Position numbers and translations under genes: made by a program
NCBI GenBank assembly: GCA_963966775.1
Contig: CAXAAH010000026.1
Location: forward strand, 1 to 19,510
Reading direction: 5' to 3'
DNA from: UBA685 sp002299005
Lineage (GTDB): Bacteria; Pseudomonadota; Alphaproteobacteria; Puniceispirillales; Puniceispirillaceae
DNA: 19,510 bases
Shown here: positions 15,806 through 19,510 of the stretch, piece by piece
Numbering within the stretch: the stretch's first letter is position 1
Layout: each line of letters opens with the position of its first letter
Notes under the pieces: generated by a model
Told to the model about the DNA's origin: nothing
What the model saw: the letters and a program-made list of their open reading frames with translations, nothing else
Databases searched by the model: none

Positions 15806-16744
15806 CTAAGCCTCAAGCGCCCCAAGATAGCGTTCAGCATCAAGTGCCGCCATACAGCCCATACCAGCGGCTGTCACAGCTTGGCGATAGGTTTTATCAA
15901 CGCAGTCACCAGCCGCAAATACGCCTTCAACAGTCGTCAAAGTCGTGCCTGTTTTGACGGTGATATAGCCCTCATCATCCAGCGCAACCGCGCCTTTAAA
16001 CGGTGTCGTGGCAGGGTCATGGCCAATCGCCACAAACATGCCATCTGCTTCGATAATTTGCTCATCTTCGCCCGTCGTTGATGAGAGGCGCACCGCATTC
16101 ATACCCTTATCATCACCCATCACCTCTTCGACAACACGGTTCCATGCCATCGTGATTTTTGGATGCTTTAGCAGACGGTCTTGCATGATTTGTTCTGCGC
16201 GCAGGCTATCGCGGCGGTGAACCAATGTCACTGAGCGGCAAATATTGGCCAGATACAAGGCTTCTTCAACCGCTGTATTACCGCCGCCAACGACCACCAC
16301 ATCTTTGTCGCGATAGAAAAACCCGTCACAAGTGGCACAGGCAGACACGCCCTTGCCATTAAAAGTTTGTTCTGATTCAAGGCCAAGCCAGCGTGCTTGT
16401 GCGCCTGTTGCGATGATAACGCTATCGGCGGTGATTGTCTTGCCGCCATCTGTTTTCAAAACAAACGGGCGGGCATCAAAATCAACCTCGGTGATGATAT
16501 CATATTCCATTCTGGTGCCGACATTCACAGCCTGCGCTTCCATCTGGCTCATCAGCCATGGCCCTTGCACCACATCGGCAAACCCAGGGTAATTCTCAAC
16601 ATCAGTGGTGATGGTCAACTGACCACCTGGCTGCAGGCCTGTATAAATAACAGGTTGCATATTCGCACGCGCGGCATAAATTGCGGCCGTGTAACCAGCT
16701 GAGCCGGCGCCAATAATAACAATTTTTTCATGAGAATCTGACAT
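15806..16744 (-). CDS. trxB: Thioredoxin reductase
   Basis: 312 residues, normal for the low-molecular-weight form. An FAD/NADPH enzyme that reduces thioredoxin in the cytoplasm. The FAD-binding GAGSAGYTAA is at 12-21, the redox-active pair C136/C139 in SACATCDGFF, the NADPH-binding VVGGGNTAVEEA at 151-162, and the second FAD motif GVFAAGDCVDKTYRQA near the C-terminus. The start is the ATG at 16744, with AGGGA five bases before it. The frame runs open upstream to 16822, but that part is only the translated tandem repeat and is not homologous to TrxB. It converges on the cold-shock gene, 18 bases between stops. Confidence 0.95.
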   Translation of the reverse strand: MSDSHEKIVIIGAGSAGYTAAIYAARANMQPVIYTGLQPGGQLTITTDVENYPGFADVVQGPWLMSQMEAQAVNVGTRMEYDIITEVDFDARPFVLKTDGGKTITADSVIIATGAQARWLGLESEQTFNGKGVSACATCDGFFYRDKDVVVVGGGNTAVEEALYLANICRSVTLVHRRDSLRAEQIMQDRLLKHPKITMAWNRVVEEVMGDDKGMNAVRLSSTTGEDEQIIEADGMFVAIGHDPATTPFKGAVALDDEGYITVKTGTTLTTVEGVFAAGDCVDKTYRQAVTAAGMGCMAALDAERYLGALEA

Positions 16745-16754
16745 AAGGGTCCCT

Positions 16755-16813
16755 GTCTTTTGAATAGTGGTCTTCTTAATAGTGGTCTTTTGATAGCGGT
16801 CTTCTTGATAGCG
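16755..16813 (-). repeat. Tandem repeat in the trxB leader
   Basis: Four head-to-tail units on the plus strand: GTCTTTTGAATAGTG, GTCTTCTTAATAGTG, GTCTTTTGATAGCG and GTCTTCTTGATAGCG (15, 15, 14 and 15 bases), beginning at 16755, 16770, 16785 and 16799. Units 1+2 and 3+4 also pair as a 30-bp higher repeat. The array lies immediately upstream of the trxB ribosome-binding site, so it would be in the promoter or 5' leader. Confidence 0.85.
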
Positions 16814-16914
16814 GTCTATCAATGGTAAAAATCTGAGATATAAACGAAAATGCCCCGCTAATTGCCCCCCATATCACTTGTTTACCACAGCGATAACAGG
16901 CAAGAATAAGAGCA

Positions 16915-16970
16915 TGTTGGTCTCTATATAATCCTGTCCAAGCAAGATATGTCAAGATAGCTGACCAACA
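16915..16970 (+). promoter_or_regulatory. TATAAT element framed by an inverted repeat
   Basis: A perfect -10 hexamer TATAAT is at 16927-16932, about 75 bases before the peptidase start, but no good -35 is present. It is framed by the 8-bp inverted repeat TGTTGGTC (16915-16922) and GACCAACA (16963-16970), 40 bases apart. The region is the spacer between the divergent trxB and M23 peptidase genes; a plus-strand promoter under some control is a reasonable reading. Confidence 0.4.
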
Positions 16971-17008
16971 AGTTTTAAAAAGCGCCCTTATCATAAGAAA
17001 GCTTGCCC

Positions 17009-17887
17009 ATGTTACCCCGCAAATTGTCAGATTATATTCGGCCCTCTTCGCGCATCATGATGAGCATCTTAACATGCCTTATGATGGCAGGCGGCCTTGG
17101 CGGCTATGGCGCCAGCGCAGAGAGCTTGGCCATTGCCGGCGCCCTGTCTTACCAAGGCAGTGCCATACAAGGCGGCATGATAAGCGCAAAACTCCCCGAT
17201 GAGGCCACAGCAATGCTTGACGGCGCCCCCTTGCCGGTAAGTGAAAATGGCTATATCGCCTTTGGGTTTCATCGTGACGATACGGCGCGCGCACGCCTTG
17301 TGATCACACATAACGATGGCACCATCCACCTAACAGACTTAACCCCCACCAAGCGCAGCTATAAGACCCAATCCATCACCGGGCTTGCAGGCAAATATGT
17401 CTCGCCCCCGCAAGAGACGCTAGAGCGCATTGCCTCTGACCGCCGCAATGTGGCAGATGCCAGAGCCGTCCTCTCATTGGCTGATATGTTTATAACAGAC
17501 GGGCTAGACTGGCCCCTGCAAGGCACTATCACAGGCATTTATGGCTCCCAGCGCATCCTAAATGGCCAGCCCCGCGCGCCGCATTATGGCATTGATATTG
17601 CCGCCCCCACAGGCACCCCCGTCATCGCGCCCGCCGATGGCATCATCACATTGGCGGATGACCTTTATTATACAGGCGGCACGCTTATCATTGATCATGG
17701 CTTGCATATTTCATCCACGCTTCTCCACCTTCAGACGATGACTGTCGATGTGGGCGATAGGGTCACAGCTGGCATGGTCATTGGCACAGTTGGCTCAACC
17801 GGCCGCTCCACAGGCCCGCATCTTGATTGGCGCATTAATTGGAACGAAAAAAGATTAGACCCGCAATTAGCGATAATAAAGCCATAA
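17009..17887 (+). CDS. Exported M23-family peptidase with HLD motif
   Basis: 292 residues from the ATG at 17009 (an upstream TTG at 17003 is less likely). A hydrophobic segment IMMSILTCLMMAGGLGGYGASA (about 16-37) looks like a signal peptide. A middle beta-rich region (about 40-125) is followed by the LytM/M23 fold at about 168-290: zinc ligands H192 and D196 in HYGIDIAAP, the catalytic-loop H240 in LLHLQTM, and GSTGRSTGPHLDWRINW, where the usual HxH is H271-L-D273. The last His zinc ligand is thus Asp. Family members cut cell-wall peptide crosslinks or act as regulators of amidases. Asp may still bind zinc, so activity is open. It is periplasmic and followed by the DUF3108 gene. Confidence 0.87.
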   Translation: MLPRKLSDYIRPSSRIMMSILTCLMMAGGLGGYGASAESLAIAGALSYQGSAIQGGMISAKLPDEATAMLDGAPLPVSENGYIAFGFHRDDTARARLVITHNDGTIHLTDLTPTKRSYKTQSITGLAGKYVSPPQETLERIASDRRNVADARAVLSLADMFITDGLDWPLQGTITGIYGSQRILNGQPRAPHYGIDIAAPTGTPVIAPADGIITLADDLYYTGGTLIIDHGLHISSTLLHLQTMTVDVGDRVTAGMVIGTVGSTGRSTGPHLDWRINWNEKRLDPQLAIIKP

Positions 17888-17963
17888 AACAACTAGCTTT
17901 TATCCCCTAGCAAGCTACACTCTAGCGAATCATTTAAATATTTATTATGACGGTACCTCGATT

Positions 17964-18767
17964 TTGTCTAATCGCTTTCTTATCAGCCTTGCGGCCCTTT
18001 TATCCCTCGCACTTCCCGCGCTCTCCTCAGCCTCTGAGAGCACGGCCTTTAACCTTGATTATCAGGTGCAATGGGGCGATTCCCCGCTTGGCACGGCCAC
18101 CGCGCAATGGCGCCTAGATAAGGACAGCTACAGCTTTGAAGGCCAAGTAGCCACCGAAGGCACGCTTGCTTTTTTCTATGAATTTTCCGGCAAGAACAGC
18201 CTCAGCGGCGAGATTGCCAATGGCACCTATCAGCCGCGCAGCTTTAAGTCAGAATCAACCTTTGATGACGAAACCTATATCGTAGATATGAGCTGGCCTG
18301 CCGGGTTAAGGCGCCCTGTCTTTAGTGTTGAGCCAAAGCCTGAAAAAGGCAAAACACATCCGTTGCGCCAAGCCAGCCTAACAAATGTCGCAGACCCCTA
18401 TACCGCTATGCTAATGGCGCTCTCTGACTTTGAGGCGAACGGCACATGCGACGGCATCTACCGCGTTTTTGATGGGCGCCGCCGCTCTGAATTGCACCTC
18501 AAAGATTTTGGCCCCACCATCATCGAGGGTGACAAGGATTGGGCCTATAGCGGGCCTGCCCATATTTGCGGCTCAGCTAGTAAGATGATCGGTGGCCATC
18601 AGATTAAAAAGAATGACGATAGCGACGACGAGATGGATTTTGAGAAAGTCAAAATCTTCATCGCCAAGCCAGACGGCAAAACCTTCATGCCTGTGCGCAT
18701 TGAGATGAACAGCTTTCTTGGCGCGGTGGTTGTCCGGCTAAATATGCAAACATCGACGTTTGAATAA
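17964..18767 (+). CDS. DUF3108 exported protein
   Basis: 267 residues. A signal peptide covers about 1-24 (FLISLAALLSLALPALSSA). The mature part begins FNLDYQVQWGDSPLGTATAQWRLDKDSYSFEGQ, typical of DUF3108 beta-sheet proteins of the periplasm or outer membrane, and has YEFSGKNSLSGEI and FDGRRRSELHLKDFG further on. Function is unknown. The start appears to be TTG at 17964: the nearest ATG (17947) is out of frame, and no good ribosome-binding site is seen. It lies 76 bases after the M23 gene on the same strand and could be co-transcribed. Confidence 0.82.
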   Translation: MSNRFLISLAALLSLALPALSSASESTAFNLDYQVQWGDSPLGTATAQWRLDKDSYSFEGQVATEGTLAFFYEFSGKNSLSGEIANGTYQPRSFKSESTFDDETYIVDMSWPAGLRRPVFSVEPKPEKGKTHPLRQASLTNVADPYTAMLMALSDFEANGTCDGIYRVFDGRRRSELHLKDFGPTIIEGDKDWAYSGPAHICGSASKMIGGHQIKKNDDSDDEMDFEKVKIFIAKPDGKTFMPVRIEMNSFLGAVVVRLNMQTSTFE

Positions 18768-18782
18768 GCCGTTAAGGCGGCT
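18767..18782 (+). terminator. Hairpin after the DUF3108 gene
   Basis: AGCCG-TTAAGG-CGGCT starts on the last base of the stop codon. A C tract and then TTATTTTTT follow about 12 bases later, so it is a degraded intrinsic terminator at best. Confidence 0.4.
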
Positions 18783-18806
18783 CTATCCCCCCCTTATTTT
18801 TTCGTC

Positions 18807-18835
18807 TTGACCACAAAAATTACCTCATTTAAGGT
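18807..18835 (+). promoter_or_regulatory. Promoter of the riboswitch-btuB transcript
   Basis: -35 TTGACC (18807-18812), a 17-base spacer and a weak -10 TAAGGT (18830-18835) put the start near 18842, just ahead of the aptamer, which supports the call. Confidence 0.5.
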
Positions 18836-18841
18836 CAGGCT

Positions 18842-19045
18842 ACTTTGGTTTTGGCAATTTATTGTCAAATTAAAAGGGAACATGGTGATCTAGCCTTGGC
18901 TAGAAAATCCATGGCTGCCCCCGCAACTGTAAGCGGCGAGTTATGTTGGCATATGCCACTGTCTTCTTTGGGACTAGAGAAGATGGGAAGGCCCAACAAC
19001 GCGTTGAACCGCAAGCCAGGAGACCTGCCAGAGGGTTCACCCAGT
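18842..19045 (+). promoter_or_regulatory. Cobalamin riboswitch
   Basis: The adenosylcobalamin aptamer elements appear in the right order: AAAAGGGAA (18872-18880) and GGTGA (18884-18888); GGCTGCCCCCGCAACTGTAA, starting at 18913, and GCGG; GCCACTG (18955-18961); GATGGGAAGGC (18982-18992); and the B12 box GCAAGCCAGGAGACCTGCC (19011-19029). The edges are estimated. High B12 would lower expression of the downstream receptor. A plus-strand frame that is open across it is not a gene. Confidence 0.95.
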
Positions 19046-19081
19046 CGGATTGCGGGGCGCGATCAGGACGGCGGAAGACCC

Positions 19082-19104
19082 GCGATGGTGACATTCACCG
19101 TCGC
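19082..19104 (+). other. Hairpin in the riboswitch expression platform
   Basis: GCGATGGTGA-CAT-TCACCGTCGC forms a 10-bp stem with one G-U pair. It lies between the aptamer and the btuB start and is followed by a smaller stem TGGG-8-CCCA (19105-19120), not a U tract. It is therefore more likely part of a translational or Rho-linked switch than an intrinsic terminator. The rest of 19046-19199 shows nothing else I can name. Confidence 0.55.
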
Positions 19105-19199
19105 TGGGCAATTATACCCATCGATGTATCGTAATCGTGAGGCGTCGCCCGCATTTTATGCGCATGGCGCTTCATATATATCATTGAGGTTGGGGAATT

Positions 19200-19510
19200 A
19201 TGACAATCCGCAAACAAAAAACCGCATCATTTGTGCTAGCGGCGATGGGCCTTGCGCTCACATTGCCTGCACAAGCAGACACCAAAAAGATCCCTTATTT
19301 GACAATCGAAAAGACTGTCACAATAGCTGGTCTAACAGAACAGAAAATCAAAGATGTTCTGACATCAACAACCGTCATCACAAGAGACGAGATCGAAGCA
19401 TCAAACGCCTATTCGGTCGCTGATGTGATTGCTAACACACCAGGCGTCGAAGTCTCACGCAATGGTGGCCCTGGCACAGTGACGTCATTCTTCTTGCGTG
19501 GTCAGGAATC
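19200..19510 (+). CDS. btuB: BtuB-type TonB-dependent receptor, N-terminal part
   Basis: 103 residues are visible before the window ends. Signal peptide 1-26 (TASFVLAAMGLALTLPAQA, cut before DTKK). A possible TonB box is near 38-43 (KTVTIA). The plug domain begins about residue 48: TSTTVITRDEIEASNAYSVA, then DVIANTPGVEVSRNGGPGTV and TSFFLRGQES, a match to BtuB-like vitamin B12 receptors in which GGPG-x-VTS-x-x-LRG is typical. GGGGA lies three bases before the ATG, with GAGG further upstream. The cobalamin riboswitch before it supports B12 or a B12 precursor as the ligand. Being the first gene, it may lead a longer B12 operon outside the window. Confidence 0.93.
   Translation, partial: MTIRKQKTASFVLAAMGLALTLPAQADTKKIPYLTIEKTVTIAGLTEQKIKDVLTSTTVITRDEIEASNAYSVADVIANTPGVEVSRNGGPGTVTSFFLRGQE

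Noticed and set aside
16745..16822. A 26-residue N-terminal extension of TrxB
   Set aside because: It is the translated tandem repeat; AGGGA and the ATG at 16744 fit the normal TrxB start.
17890..17920. TAGCTT/AAGCTA inverted repeat after the M23 peptidase gene
   Set aside because: A six-base AT-rich stem with a 12-base loop and no U tract; not convincing as a terminator.
18845..19423. A 192-codon open frame on the plus strand
   Set aside because: It runs across the cobalamin riboswitch and out of frame through the start of btuB.
1..19510. Search by eye for mobile elements, phage genes, CRISPR arrays, toxin-antitoxin pairs and tRNA genes
   Set aside because: No transposase or integrase motifs, no regularly spaced repeats with unique spacers and no tRNA-like clover-leaf sequence were seen.

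Overview
The window looks like chromosomal DNA of an alphaproteobacterium. Evidence: a GapR/DUF2312 protein next to a DUF1244 protein, a proteobacterial-type MntR, a GlxA/GbdR-like AraC regulator, a two-domain cold-shock protein, a DUF3108 protein, a subfamily-2 PyrF, and an M23 peptidase ending in an HLD motif. Base composition is mixed and spacing is tight. A marine SAR116-like (Puniceispirillales) lineage would fit, but that is inference. I see no tRNA, rRNA, insertion sequence, phage gene or CRISPR array. The window is mostly ordinary core and accessory metabolism, with several regulatory and repeat features worth a second look.

Layout. 1-224: tail of an unidentified acidic protein (+). 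281-2719: a large secreted FecR-domain protein (-) with a strong sigma70-like promoter at 2821-2849. 2898-7483: a divergent catabolic block, with an iron-containing alcohol dehydrogenase and an adducin-type class II aldolase on - facing a BetB-like aldehyde dehydrogenase and a translationally coupled GT4 glycosyltransferase on +; the 174-bp divergent spacer carries several dyads. 7480-7970: an Lrp/AsnC regulator with a near-ideal Lrp box before its own start. 8101-11416: a SAM methyltransferase (+), a SpoU/TrmH RNA methyltransferase (-), a GbdR-like regulator (+) and SufE (-). 11552-13418: an ArnT/PMT-like membrane glycosyltransferase (+) overlapping tail-to-tail with mntR (-). 13623-15167: a compact DUF1244-gapR-pyrF operon. 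15308-16744: a double cold-shock-domain protein (+) converging on trxB (-), whose leader holds a tandem repeat. 17009-18767: an M23 peptidase and a DUF3108 protein, both exported. 18768-19510: terminator-like hairpin, promoter, cobalamin riboswitch and the start of a BtuB-type TonB-dependent receptor.

How the genes relate. The aldolase, alcohol dehydrogenase and aldehyde dehydrogenase probably form one small-molecule oxidation module, possibly for quaternary-amine or related aldehydes given the BetB likeness and the GbdR-like regulator 3.5 kb away; the substrate cannot be read from sequence. The last block is a clear B12-repressible outer-membrane uptake gene. Genes alternate strand often, and convergent pairs meet within about 20 bp or overlap, with no clear terminators between them. 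Three short tandem duplications (12-15 bp units) occur in or near pyrF, the SAM methyltransferase gene and trxB.
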